From the NCBI GenBank assembly GCA_031285165.1, contig JAITWR010000097.1, positions 1 through 32,455 of the forward strand: a stretch of DNA of 32,455 nt. Direction: 5' to 3'. This document shows positions 1-8,177 of this stretch, in pieces; positions within the stretch are counted from its first letter, which is position 1, and every line of letters begins with the position of its first letter. The translations under genes were made by a program, and so were the position numbers. Under the pieces are notes generated by a model, which made no database searches, was not told the DNA's origin, and was given only the letters and a program-made list of their open reading frames with translations. Origin of the DNA: Novosphingobium sp. Lineage in GTDB: Bacteria > Pseudomonadota > Alphaproteobacteria > Sphingomonadales > Sphingomonadaceae.

Positions 1-274
1 CGCGCCGGCCGGTGATGATCTTGTGCGGATAGGCCTGATGGCCGACATCCCACACCAGACGGTCGGCCGGCGTGTCGAACACATAGTGCAGCGCCACGGT
101 CAGTTCGACCACGCCCAGACCCGAACCCAGATGCCCGCCCGTCTCCCCGACCGCCGCTATCGTCTCCGCCCGAAGCTCGTCCGCCAGCCGGCGCAACTCC
201 CCCGGCAGACGCCGCCGCAAATCCGCCGGCCTCCCGATCCTGTCAAGCAGCGGTGCCGCCGCATCGATTGTCAT
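1..274 (-). CDS. dxs: 1-deoxy-D-xylulose-5-phosphate synthase, N-terminal part (cut by window edge)
   Basis: This is the first 91 residues of a gene that continues past the left edge. The enzyme condenses pyruvate and glyceraldehyde 3-phosphate with thiamine diphosphate, the first step of the MEP isoprenoid pathway, in the cytoplasm. The visible part contains the family's [18 protein letters not shown] stretch, where the first His contacts substrate, followed by [20 protein letters not shown], the classic thiamine-enzyme N-terminal signature. The ATG at 274 precedes [13 protein letters not shown], and no better upstream start is seen. Carotenoid-rich sphingomonads use this route. The identification is firm; only the exact start is open. 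Confidence 0.93.
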   Translation of the reverse strand, partial: MTIDAAAPLLDRIGRPADLRRRLPGELRRLADELRAETIAAVGETGGHLGSGLGVVELTVALHYVFDTPADRLVWDVGHQAYPHKIITGRR

Positions 275-345
275 GTCCCGTACTCTACTCTCTCAATCTG
301 AAAACCAGGGCGCGATAGCGGCTGTGGAACGCTTCCGGCGGCCGT

Positions 346-804
346 TCAACTGCACGCCTCGCACATGCCGCGCAGTTCCACGACCGGGCGGACATCGGCG
401 AACCCCGCCGCCCTGGCCGCAGCGACCAGCGCGCCCGTGAGCCGGTCGTCGTCGATATGCACGGCCTGACCGCAACTGTCGCAGATCAGGAAAATGCAGT
501 CGTGCCGGCAACCGGGGTGGCTGTTGGCGATATAGGCATTGGCGCTTTCCACCCGGCGGGCAAGGTTGCTGCGCACGAACAGGTCGAGAATGCGGTAAAC
601 GCTGTTCGCCGCCACCCGCTTGCCGCGCAGCGCCGAGACGCTTTCGGCGATGTCGTAGGCCGATGACGGCCTGGCACGGTCGGCCAGCGCGGCGAAGACA
701 TCGGCCCGCATGTCGGTCCATTGTTCGCCCGATGCGACCAGCGCCGCGCGCGCGGCATCGACGAGGCTCTCGCCGCTGTGTTCGTGGTGGTGATGGCCGG
801 ACAT
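346..804 (-). CDS. zur: Fur-family zinc uptake regulator (Zur-like)
   Basis: A 152-residue Fur-superfamily repressor. An N-terminal winged helix (about residues 15-85) is followed by a dimerisation domain. VESANAYI at 85-92 closely matches the Zur signature VESTNSYV. FLICDSCG gives the zinc pair Cys108/Cys111 and GMCEACS gives Cys148/Cys151, the structural zinc site. A His-rich N-terminus (HHHHEH) may bind metal. The Zur pattern argues against Fur or PerR. The start at 804 is preferred over an in-frame codon at 903, because the longer form would overlap a small upstream gene and lacks family similarity. Expected role: zinc-dependent repression of zinc importers. No target promoter is recognisable in the window. 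Confidence 0.88.
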   Translation of the reverse strand: MSGHHHHEHSGESLVDAARAALVASGEQWTDMRADVFAALADRARPSSAYDIAESVSALRGKRVAANSVYRILDLFVRSNLARRVESANAYIANSHPGCRHDCIFLICDSCGQAVHIDDDRLTGALVAAARAAGFADVRPVVELRGMCEACS

Positions 805-844
805 AGGCCCGATATAGAACGCAATCGGCCACGGGTGAAGCCGC

Positions 845-994
845 TCACCGGGCCGGCGCGGCAATCGCGTTCGGAACGACACCGCGGGCGACATCGCCCG
901 CACCGCCGATGCCGGTCATGCCGAGCACGAGCAGCGCGCCGGCCACGAAACCGATGGCGAAGAAGCGGCAGAAATCGGCTTTGAAAACACGCAT
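845..994 (-). CDS. Small single-pass membrane protein (49 aa), unknown function
   Basis: A short open frame begins at the ATG at 994 and ends 40 bp before zur on the same strand. The peptide starts [16 protein letters not shown] and continues with one hydrophobic segment (about residues 10-28) and a Gly/Ala-rich tail ending AAPAR. It would sit in the inner membrane with a short charged N-terminus. The ribosome-binding site is weak. Its position in the purH-zur interval, same strand and close spacing suggest co-transcription with zur. I do not recognise a family. It could be a chance frame, but the charge and hydrophobicity pattern is typical of a real small membrane protein. Confidence 0.5.
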   Translation of the reverse strand: MRVFKADFCRFFAIGFVAGALLVLGMTGIGGAGDVARGVVPNAIAAPAR

Positions 995-1125
995 CACACT
1001 ATCGCTTTCGCGGGTTGTCGATCGGCCTCACTGCTGCCGGCTGCCGCGTTGCCGCCCGGTGAACGGCGCGAAAGATTGGCCGCCATCGTGCCGAACCGGG
1101 CGCTATTCGGGATGAAACGCCGCAA

Positions 1126-2730
1126 TCAGTGCCGGAAATGCCGCATTCCGGTAAAGACCATGGCCAGCCCCGCCGCGTCCGCAGCGGCGATCACCTCGTC
1201 ATCGCGGATCGAGCCGCCCGGCTGGATGATCGCGCTCGCCCCCGCTTCGGCTGCGGCCAGCAGCCCGTCGGCGAAAGGAAAGAACGCATCCGAGGCGACC
1301 GCGCTGCCGACCGTGCGCGGCTGTGCCCAGCCGTAAGTCCCGGCCGCTTCCTGCGCTTTCATCGCGGCGATGCGCGAACTGTCGCGGCGATTCATCTGGC
1401 CGGCACCGATGCCGGCGGTGATGCCGTCCTTGACATAGACGATGGCGTTGGACTTGACGTGCTTGGCCACGGTCCAGGCGAACAGGCAGTCCTTCAGTTC
1501 CTGTTCGGTCGGCTGGCGCCGGGTGACGACTTTCAGCATGTCGCGCGTGATCGCGCCGTTATCGCGATCCTGCACCAGCAGGCCGCCGGCGATGACGATC
1601 TGGTTGAACCCCTGGCGCAGCGGATCGGGCAAGCCTTGCGAGATCAGCAGGCGCAGGTTCTTCTTCCGGGTGAAAGCCGCCCGCGCCGCTTCATCGGCGC
1701 CGGGGGCCACGACGACTTCGGTGAAGATCTTGCAGATCGCTTCCGCCGTGGGGCCGTCGAGCGGAACATTGGTCGCCACGATGCCGCCGAAAGCCGAAAC
1801 CGAATCGCAGGCCAGCGCCGCTTCCCAGGCTTCGAGCAGAGTCGGCGCGGTGGCGACGCCGCAGGGGTTGGCATGCTTGATGATCGCCACCGTGGGAGCG
1901 GCGCCGGCAAATTCGCCGACCAGTTCGAGCGCCGCGTTGGCATCGTTGTAATTGTTGTAGGACAGTTCCTTGCCCTGAAGCTGTTCGGCCTGGGGGATGC
2001 CCGTGCCGAGCGCGGAGAAGGCGGGCAGGTAGAGCGCCGCCTGCTGGTGCGGATTCTCGCCATAGCGCAGCGTCGTGGCGAGCCTGCTGGCGACCGCGCG
2101 CGTGGGCGGGAAATGCTGCTGCCGGTCGGCCCGCGCAAACCAGCCGGCAATCGCCGCGTCGTAGGCTGCGGTCGCGGCGAAAGCCTTGGCCGCCATTTCC
2201 TTGCGGAAGTCCAGCCGTGTCGCGCCGCCGGTTTCCGCAAGCTCGGCGGCAAGGCCGGCATAGTCGGCGGGATCGGTGATGATCGTTACATAAGCGTGGT
2301 TCTTGGCCGCCGAACGCACCATCGAAGGGCCGCCGATATCGATGTTCTCGATAATCTCGTCCCGCCCGGCGCCTTTCGCGACGGTCTGCTGGAACGGATA
2401 GAGATTGACCACGACGAGATCGATCGCGCCGATGCCGTGCTCCTGCATCGCCCTGGCATGTCCGGCATCGTCACGCACCGCCAGCAGGCCGCCGTGGACC
2501 ATCGGATGCAATGTCTTGACGCGCCCGTCCATCATTTCGGGAAAGCCGGTGAGATCGGACACGTCGCGCACGGTCAGCCCGGCCTCGCGCAGCGCCGTGG
2601 CGGTGCCGCCGGTCGAGATCAGTTCCACGCCCCGTGCGGCGAGCGCCTTGCCGAGATCGGCAAGACCGGCCTTGTCGGAAACGGAAAGCAGCGCGCGGCG
2701 GATGGCGACACCGGAATCGGTTGGGGTCAT
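1126..2730 (-). CDS. purH: Bifunctional AICAR transformylase / IMP cyclohydrolase
   Basis: A protein of 534 residues, the usual length for PurH, catalysing the last two steps of de novo purine synthesis (AICAR to FAICAR to IMP) in the cytoplasm. The N-terminal MGS-like cyclohydrolase domain (about 1-150) shows STGGTA and [14 protein letters not shown]. The transformylase domain shows [29 protein letters not shown] with its catalytic Lys-His, and SAFGGIVA. The ATG at 2730 gives [16 protein letters not shown] and follows a GTGAGAG ribosome-binding site; an ATG at 2775 would add 15 atypical residues. It lies 120 bp downstream of the heparinase-like gene on the same strand. Confidence 0.97.
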   Translation of the reverse strand: MTPTDSGVAIRRALLSVSDKAGLADLGKALAARGVELISTGGTATALREAGLTVRDVSDLTGFPEMMDGRVKTLHPMVHGGLLAVRDDAGHARAMQEHGIGAIDLVVVNLYPFQQTVAKGAGRDEIIENIDIGGPSMVRSAAKNHAYVTIITDPADYAGLAAELAETGGATRLDFRKEMAAKAFAATAAYDAAIAGWFARADRQQHFPPTRAVASRLATTLRYGENPHQQAALYLPAFSALGTGIPQAEQLQGKELSYNNYNDANAALELVGEFAGAAPTVAIIKHANPCGVATAPTLLEAWEAALACDSVSAFGGIVATNVPLDGPTAEAICKIFTEVVVAPGADEAARAAFTRKKNLRLLISQGLPDPLRQGFNQIVIAGGLLVQDRDNGAITRDMLKVVTRRQPTEQELKDCLFAWTVAKHVKSNAIVYVKDGITAGIGAGQMNRRDSSRIAAMKAQEAAGTYGWAQPRTVGSAVASDAFFPFADGLLAAAEAGASAIIQPGGSIRDDEVIAAADAAGLAMVFTGMRHFRH

Positions 2731-2850
2731 GGCGAGACTCTCACTGGCAATGGGAACTTGCGCTCCCATAGGCAATTGCGCGAAAATCGCCAGCGGCCAG
2801 CGCCCGCCCCGTCACATTTTCATCATTGCCGCCGGCAGGCGCCGGTGCGC

Positions 2851-4740
2851 TCAACCCATCTTCCTGAACAGCCAGGCGAAATTGCCGCCCCCGCGTGAAA
2901 CCATGCCCTGCACCACGAGCTGCTGGGTCGGCACCGGACGGCCATGGCCGTCGACCCAGAGGCTGTCCTCGACGCCGACTTCGCCGCCGGCCGCGCGGAA
3001 CTGCCAGTAGCCGCCATCGGGCAGCGCGATACCGGCGCCCTGGCCATCCTCGGACACGCCGACCTCGACCTGCGGGCCGAGATGGAAGCGGATGGCGAAA
3101 GCGATCTTGCCGCGCTTGCCCTTGCGCGCCGTCGGAATGAGCAGATCCTCGCCGCGCAGCTCGGTGCCGTCGTCGCGCAGGACAAGGATGCGGCGGTGCG
3201 TGAGGCCATAGCGCGCGGCATAGCCGTTGTGGCCGGCTTCCAGCCGGGTGGCCCGCGCGTTCTTCTCTCCTTCGAGCGTGCGGCGGTCGATATCGACCTC
3301 GGAAACGCCGGGGCCGATCCTGCCGTTGATCAGGACGGCGGTGGAATTGGCATCGTCGAGCACCAGCGTCGAATGGGCGGCAGTGGCGCGCAGCCCCTGT
3401 TCCAGCCGCACCGGCACCAGCCCGCCCGCCGCCGCGGCACCGCCGCAGTTGACGACGAGGCGCTGGCCGTCATGCGACAGCTCGAACGCCAGGGTGGAAG
3501 CGCAGCCGCTGCGCGCATAGCGGGCCATCGGCGGCGGCGCGCCGTCGAACTGAAGCACGCTCCTGTGCGCCACCACGCGCTGATAGCCCCACTGGCGGAC
3601 ATCGCGCAGCGGCCGGGTGCGCACCCCGCTCGCCTCGACCAGCGCGGCGATCTCGGCCGCATCGACCGCCCAGCCGCCTTGCCAGCTACCGAGCGAGCCG
3701 TCGTCGTGAGTCAGCGCCAGCAGCGGCGGCACCAGCACGGTGATGAGATTGTCGAGCACTGCGGGCGGGTCTTCGCGGATAGCCCGGTAACAGGCCCGCA
3801 GGGTGACGAGGAGGGCAATCGCTTCCATCTGCCCGAGCGGGCTGCGCGAGAGGATGCCGCCGTCGTCGCCCATCAGGTCGCCCAGCGCGCGGATCAGCCC
3901 GGCTTCGCCAAAAAGCCGGCGCGGCCTGCCTTCGGGCAGGAGCAGGCCCGCGGCGACGATGCCGCACCAGCCGGCGACCGCGCCCAGCAGATCCTCGGCC
4001 CGGCCGACATTGCGATCAAGCCAGCGCGCCTGCTCGACGATCGCGCCCAGCGCGCGCGCGCGGAACCGCTTGTCGCTGCCCGAAAGGATCAGCGGCGCAT
4101 GCACCAGCCAGTTCAGTTCGCGCGCGCCGGCATTGGCGACACTCCAGGCCGGTCCCTTGCCGGGCCGGGCCGGCGGTGCGGGATTGGCATCGAGCCAGGC
4201 CGTCAGGATTCGTTCGGCCACCGGCACGCCCTGCTCACGCGGGGCGCAGGCTTCGAGATCGGCCAGCCACGAGAAGCTGTGCGCCACGCGCTCAAGCGGC
4301 AGGGCCATCCGCCCGGCGCCGGCAAAGTCGATCTGCGCGATCGGTGTCTTGGCGCCGTGGACGAGGAAATGGCCGGCGCGCAACGCCGTGCCCGCACCGC
4401 GGTTGCCGCGCAGCGGGTTGGATACCGTGGCCAGCAGCCGCGGCTTCGATGCCCTGGCCGGCGGCAGGGACAGCATCGCGCCGGGCACGCCCAGGCCATA
4501 GGCGAAGCGGATCAGCCGATCGCCGGCACCGAGCGCGGGCGGCGAGAAGTCCGCAAGCGCCAGCGCCCGGCCGGGCTCGATCAGCTCGCCGCGATCATGC
4601 GCGATCCCGGCAGCGGCCTTCACGTCCGCTTCCCCGGCCGCGCCCGCCGCAGTCTCATCCCCGTCCTCATCCGGCGAAGCGATGTCCGCACCCTCATCGG
4701 CGCGCGTGGCGGCGAGACCGGAAAGTGCCGTCTCGCCCAT
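2851..4740 (-). CDS. Heparinase II/III family protein
   Basis: A protein of 629 residues that starts 3 bp after the rpe stop, so the two are surely co-transcribed. The C-terminal half (from about residue 370) has the beta-rich heparinase II/III layout: AHSTLVLDDANS, then YAARYGLTHRRILVL, and a closing WQFRAAGG segment. The N-terminal half is an alpha/alpha-toroid-like region rich in Leu/Ala with the stretch LNWLVHAPLIL. There is no signal peptide; the first 50 residues are acidic and low-complexity. The family cleaves uronic-acid polysaccharides by beta-elimination, but genes of this type beside rpe and purH in sphingomonads have no proven substrate that I know. Family assignment is good; substrate unknown. 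Confidence 0.85.
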   Translation of the reverse strand: MGETALSGLAATRADEGADIASPDEDGDETAAGAAGEADVKAAAGIAHDRGELIEPGRALALADFSPPALGAGDRLIRFAYGLGVPGAMLSLPPARASKPRLLATVSNPLRGNRGAGTALRAGHFLVHGAKTPIAQIDFAGAGRMALPLERVAHSFSWLADLEACAPREQGVPVAERILTAWLDANPAPPARPGKGPAWSVANAGARELNWLVHAPLILSGSDKRFRARALGAIVEQARWLDRNVGRAEDLLGAVAGWCGIVAAGLLLPEGRPRRLFGEAGLIRALGDLMGDDGGILSRSPLGQMEAIALLVTLRACYRAIREDPPAVLDNLITVLVPPLLALTHDDGSLGSWQGGWAVDAAEIAALVEASGVRTRPLRDVRQWGYQRVVAHRSVLQFDGAPPPMARYARSGCASTLAFELSHDGQRLVVNCGGAAAAGGLVPVRLEQGLRATAAHSTLVLDDANSTAVLINGRIGPGVSEVDIDRRTLEGEKNARATRLEAGHNGYAARYGLTHRRILVLRDDGTELRGEDLLIPTARKGKRGKIAFAIRFHLGPQVEVGVSEDGQGAGIALPDGGYWQFRAAGGEVGVEDSLWVDGHGRPVPTQQLVVQGMVSRGGGNFAWLFRKMG

Positions 4741-4743
4741 GGC

Positions 4744-5406
4744 TCAGACAAGCCCCTTCAAGGCGGAGATATTGGCGGCATAGCATTCCGGGCCGCCGCG
4801 GAAAGTGGCCGTGCCCGCCACCAGCACATCGGCACCGGCATCGACACAACTGCGCGCAGTGCCCGCATCGACGCCGCCGTCCACTTCCAGCCGGATGTCC
4901 CGCCCGGACTTGTCGATCGCCTTGCGCACCGCCTCGATCTTGCGGAGCTGGCTGGTGATGAAGCTCTGCCCGCCGAAACCGGGATTGACGCTCATCACCA
5001 GGACAAGGTCGATCTCGTCGATCAGGTAGTCGAGCATCTTGGCCGGAGTGCCCGGATTGAGCGAGATGCCCGCCCGCTTGCCCAGCCCCCTGATCGCCTG
5101 AACCGTGCGGTGGATGTGCGGCCCCGCTTCGGGATGGACGGTGATGATGTCCGCCCCCGCCTCGGCAAAAGCCTGGAGATAGAAATCAACCGGCGAAATC
5201 ATCAGGTGGACATCGAACGGCTTGGCGGTATGCGGCCGCAGCGCCTTCACTACACCCGGACCGACGGTGATGTTCGGCACGAAATGGCCGTCCATCACGT
5301 CGACATGGATCCAGTCGGCGCCGGCAGCGTCGATGGCGCGCACTTCCTCGCCCAGCCGGGCGAAGTCGGCGGAAAGGATGGATGGGGAAATGAGCGGTGC
5401 TGCCAT
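4744..5406 (-). CDS. rpe: Ribulose-phosphate 3-epimerase
   Basis: A protein of 220 residues interconverting ribulose 5-phosphate and xylulose 5-phosphate in the pentose phosphate pathway. It is a single TIM barrel: SPSILSADF at 7-15 with the catalytic Asp region, [12 protein letters not shown] (His34, Asp36 metal ligands), DVHLMI (third ligand His), [10 protein letters not shown] phosphate-loop and EVDGGV with the second catalytic Asp. The ATG at 5406 is preferred because it gives the family's usual start, and AAGGAG lies 10 nt upstream. An ATG at 5415 overlaps that site too closely. It is the first gene of the rpe - heparinase-like unit, divergent from the DUF2141 gene. Confidence 0.96.
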   Translation of the reverse strand: MAAPLISPSILSADFARLGEEVRAIDAAGADWIHVDVMDGHFVPNITVGPGVVKALRPHTAKPFDVHLMISPVDFYLQAFAEAGADIITVHPEAGPHIHRTVQAIRGLGKRAGISLNPGTPAKMLDYLIDEIDLVLVMSVNPGFGGQSFITSQLRKIEAVRKAIDKSGRDIRLEVDGGVDAGTARSCVDAGADVLVAGTATFRGGPECYAANISALKGLV

Positions 5407-5654
5407 GGTGAACATGCTCCTTATGCCGGCGATTAGCCAGCACGCCCGGCAGCAACAAGCATGTCGCCCCGGCTTTTCCACACGCGCCGGCCGGTGATGC
5501 GACGAGGCCCACCGTGCGCGCGCCGGGCCGCAAGCGCGGGGCCGGTGCAAATTCAGTCTGTATTCACCGCCGGAATCGAATAAGAAACGGCTCCACACAC
5601 CCCGCAGCAACCCCATGCCGCCGGGATTTTCCTTTTTTCTTTGCCAGGATTGCA

Positions 5655-6158
5655 ATGCCCATGACCTTGCCGAGACGTTTGAGCGCCGCGGTGATCGCTT
5701 GTGCCGCCACGCTGGCGCTGTCTTTCGGACCGGCCGCCGAAGCGCAGAACGCCGCGCCGCCGGCGGGCTGCACCGGCACGCCGAGCGACACCTGGATCAA
5801 TGTCGTCGCCGAAGGCCTGCGCAACAGCGACGGGCTGCTGGCGATCACGCTCTATGCCGACAATCCGGGCAAGTTCCTCGTCCATCACGGCTCGCTCTAT
5901 GTCGGCCGCGTTCCCGCGGTGCAGGGCACCACGCGCGGCTGCATCTTCGTGCCGCGCCCCGGCGTCTATGCGCTGGCGCTCTATCACGACGAGAATGCGA
6001 ACCGGAAATTCGACCGCTCCGGCATCGGCCTGCCGGCCGAGGGCTATGGCTTTTCGAACAACCCGGCGACACTCGCCGGCCTGCCCTCGTTCCGCTCGGT
6101 CCGCCTCAATATCCCGCGCACCGGGCTGACAACGCGGGTCCAGATGAAATATCCGTAA
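5655..6158 (+). CDS. DUF2141-family secreted protein
   Basis: A protein of 167 residues with a clear signal peptide (MPMTLPRRL, a hydrophobic stretch, then AAEAQ cleavage region), so periplasmic or outer-membrane associated. The mature part resembles DUF2141: IAITLY-type strand [14 protein letters not shown], the central [18 protein letters not shown] segment with an acidic, possibly calcium-binding loop, and [12 protein letters not shown] near the end, which is the most recognisable family signature. The start at 5655 follows AGGA at the right distance; an ATG at 5661 is also possible. It diverges from rpe and ends against a hairpin shared with the inositol cluster. Function of the family is unknown. 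Confidence 0.8.
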   Translation: MPMTLPRRLSAAVIACAATLALSFGPAAEAQNAAPPAGCTGTPSDTWINVVAEGLRNSDGLLAITLYADNPGKFLVHHGSLYVGRVPAVQGTTRGCIFVPRPGVYALALYHDENANRKFDRSGIGLPAEGYGFSNNPATLAGLPSFRSVRLNIPRTGLTTRVQMKYP

Positions 6159-6172
6159 GCGCCGACGATCCG

Positions 6173-6194
6173 CCCCTCCCCTTGCGGGAGGGGG
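6173..6194. terminator. Bidirectional hairpin terminator between convergent genes
   Basis: CCCCTCCC (6173-6180) and GGGAGGGG (6186-6193) form an 8-bp perfect stem with a 5-nt loop. It lies 14 bp after the DUF2141 stop and 7 bp before the stop of the convergent nucleotidyltransferase gene. There is no strong T-run, so its strength is uncertain. Confidence 0.6.
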
Positions 6195-6200
6195 CCGGGC

Positions 6201-6935
6201 CTAACCGTAAATCTCCCGCAACTGCACCGGCGCCTGGGCTTCCGCCAGGGCGTGAGCGCGCGGGTCGTCGACATCGAGCCACCAGGCCTCGCCGATATCC
6301 ATGGTCGCAGCCCGGCCCTGGTCGGCAAGGCGCTGCATGCCGTCCGACAGGCTGCCCGGTTTGCCCGCCTGCACCGCCGCGGCGATCGCCGCGGCAAGCT
6401 CTGCCGTGGCCAGAAAGGCGCCGCAATCGACCGCATCGTATTGCAGGATGGTCTTGCCGATCGCGCGGATGAAGCCCGCATCGTCCGTGCTCACCCAGGT
6501 CGCGTCGTCGGGATCGATCAGCGGGCTCGTGACGCGCCGGTCGATCGCCAGCGTCACGCCGCGCGTCGGCCCGCCCTGCCCGGCCAGCCGTTGCAGGATC
6601 GCCGCCGAAAAGATGTGGTCGGCCATCATCAGCAGATAGTCGCCATCGATTCGCGCCGCACCCGCCATCACCGAAAACCCGTTGGGTTTCGACCAGTCAT
6701 CGATTCGCTGCGCCGCAACCGGAATGCCGGCGCGATCGGCCAGCGCGGGCAGCACCGCCTCGACCGCGGCGGCCTGATGGCCGGTCACCACCACCGCACG
6801 GCGAGCGCCCGCGGCGGCGGCCTGGCGGATGCCGAGTTCCAGCAGGGGCACGCCGGCAACCGGAGTCAGCGGCTTCGATTCGGAAATGCCGCGCAGGCGG
6901 CTGCCGTATCCCGCGGCGATGATCAGCGCTTCCAT
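6201..6935 (-). CDS. NTP-transferase, likely CTP:inositol-1-phosphate cytidylyltransferase
   Basis: A protein of 244 residues forming one Rossmann-like nucleotidyltransferase domain. The signature AAGYGSRL (7-14) with SESKPLTPVAGVP (Lys21) binds the nucleotide, LLMMADHIF carries the metal-binding Asp, and WWLDVDDPRAHALAEA supplies the second acidic site near the C-terminus. Resemblance to the cytidylyltransferase half of the archaeal IPCT-DIPPS protein, and position next to inositol-3-phosphate synthase and two CDP-alcohol transferases, suggest it makes CDP-inositol. Another sugar-phosphate nucleotidyltransferase role cannot be excluded. The ATG at 6935 starts MEALIIAAGYG. It lies 75 bp after inositol-3-phosphate synthase, with a strong hairpin in between. 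Confidence 0.75.
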   Translation of the reverse strand: MEALIIAAGYGSRLRGISESKPLTPVAGVPLLELGIRQAAAAGARRAVVVTGHQAAAVEAVLPALADRAGIPVAAQRIDDWSKPNGFSVMAGAARIDGDYLLMMADHIFSAAILQRLAGQGGPTRGVTLAIDRRVTSPLIDPDDATWVSTDDAGFIRAIGKTILQYDAVDCGAFLATAELAAAIAAAVQAGKPGSLSDGMQRLADQGRAATMDIGEAWWLDVDDPRAHALAEAQAPVQLREIYG

Positions 6936-6953
6936 GGTGCAGCTCACAAGGCA

Positions 6954-6986
6954 ACGGCGCCGGCCAGAAAGCCTGGCCGGCGCCGT
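6954..6986 (-). terminator. Strong GC hairpin between inositol-3-phosphate synthase and the cytidylyltransferase
   Basis: Arms 6954-6966 and 6974-6986 are perfectly complementary over 13 bp, with a 7-nt loop. In the minus-strand transcript the stem follows the synthase stop by 24 nt and is followed by a poor T-tract. It could be a partial terminator, or a processing or stability element that sets unequal expression of the two genes. Confidence 0.55.
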
Positions 6987-7010
6987 GTCGATATCCGTCC
7001 TGAAACGCGC

Positions 7011-8111
7011 TTACTCGGCGGCGAGCGCAGCGTCGGTGATATATTCCTCGACCATCTGCGCGGCAGTGTCGTCGTTGAACTGCTGCGGCGGATGCTTGCA
7101 GAAATAGGCCGAAGGGCCGATCAGCGCGCCGCCCTCGCCCCGCTCCAGCGCGACCTTGCAGCAGCGAATCGCATCCATCACGCAAGCGGCCGAATTCGGG
7201 CTGTCCTCGACCGAGAGGCGCAGCTCGAGATTCATCGGCACGTTACCCCACTGGTTGCCTTCGAGGCGCAGGAAGCAGAGCTTGTTGTCCTTCTGCCAGG
7301 GCACATAGTCCGACGGGCCGACATGGATGTTCTCGTCGGCAAGGCGCTCGGCAAGCATCGCCTGCACCGCCTCGGTCTTCGATTCCTTCTTGCTGCCGAG
7401 CCGCTGGCGGTCGAGCATGTTCATGAAATCGGTATTGCCGCCGGTGTTGAGCTGGTAGGTCCGCTCGACCGTGACGCCGCGCGCGGCGAACAGGCTGGAC
7501 AGCACGCGGTGGACGATCGTTGCGCCGACCTGCGCCTTGATGTCGTCACCGACGATGGGGACGCGCTTTTCGCGGAAGCGGGCTTCCCATTCGGGGCGGC
7601 TGGCGATGAACACCGGCATGCAGTTGACCACGGCAACGCCCGCTTCGAGCGCACATTCCATATAGAATTCAGTAGCTTCCTGCGAGCCGACGGGCAGGAA
7701 GTTAAGCAGCACCTCGGCCCCCGTCGCCTTGAGCGCGGCGACGATTTCCTCACGGGTGGCCTCGGGCGCGTCGGCGACGATGAAGCCGCGCTCGCCCATG
7801 CCGGTCATGTGGGCGGCGACACCGTCCGATACGCGGCCCATCATCACCCTGGCGCCGGTCGGCGGCACGGCGGGATGGAACACGGCGGTATTGTTGGGCG
7901 CCTGGAAAATCGCTTCGGCAATATCCTTGCCCACTTTGCGGGCATCGACATCCACGCCCATGACAAATTCGACATCACCGGGGCCATATCCGCCGATTCT
8001 GTCATGAATGAGTCCCTGAGACGAGTTATTGGCGCGGTAATAGGCAACGCCCTGCACCAGTGAACTGGCGCAATTGCCCACGCCGATCACCGCGACCCTG
8101 ATTGGCTTCAT
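7011..8111 (-). CDS. Inositol-3-phosphate synthase
   Basis: A protein of 366 residues that converts glucose 6-phosphate to 1D-myo-inositol 3-phosphate by an NAD-dependent internal oxidation, aldol closure and reduction. The N-terminal Rossmann fold opens with VAVIGVGNCASSLVQGV (6-22). The prokaryotic family core follows: LNFLPVGSQEA, NCMPVFIAS, PIVGDDIKAQVGATI, NTGGNTDFMNM and the LELRLSVEDSPNSA stretch around the active site. The length fits the short bacterial/archaeal form, not the roughly 500-residue eukaryotic form. The ATG at 8111 starts MKPIRVAVIG, 66 bp after the upstream CDP-alcohol transferase on the same strand. This supplies the inositol phosphate for the whole cluster. Confidence 0.95.
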   Translation of the reverse strand: MKPIRVAVIGVGNCASSLVQGVAYYRANNSSQGLIHDRIGGYGPGDVEFVMGVDVDARKVGKDIAEAIFQAPNNTAVFHPAVPPTGARVMMGRVSDGVAAHMTGMGERGFIVADAPEATREEIVAALKATGAEVLLNFLPVGSQEATEFYMECALEAGVAVVNCMPVFIASRPEWEARFREKRVPIVGDDIKAQVGATIVHRVLSSLFAARGVTVERTYQLNTGGNTDFMNMLDRQRLGSKKESKTEAVQAMLAERLADENIHVGPSDYVPWQKDNKLCFLRLEGNQWGNVPMNLELRLSVEDSPNSAACVMDAIRCCKVALERGEGGALIGPSAYFCKHPPQQFNDDTAAQMVEEYITDAALAAE

Positions 8112-8177
8112 CAACTTTCGATCCCTTCGCACAGACGCGCGGAGCGCCCCGATCGCACCTAATTGTGAAATCGCGCG

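Noticed and set aside
805..903. Longer N-terminus for the Zur-like regulator
   Set aside because: It would overlap the small membrane-peptide gene and adds 33 residues without family similarity.
1129..5436. Very long open frames opposite purH, the heparinase-like gene and rpe (up to 830 codons)
   Set aside because: They mirror real genes in GC-rich DNA, have Arg/Gly/Ala-rich nonsense composition and no family motif.
5483..5499. 17-bp sequence CGCGCCGGCCGGTGATG identical to the first 17 bases of the window
   Set aside because: One copy is inside dxs coding sequence and the other is between genes. It is highly GC-biased and probably coincidental.
6252..8063. 603-codon plus-strand frame opposite the inositol synthase genes
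   Set aside because: The minus strand encodes recognisable enzymes throughout; the plus frame is an antisense shadow.
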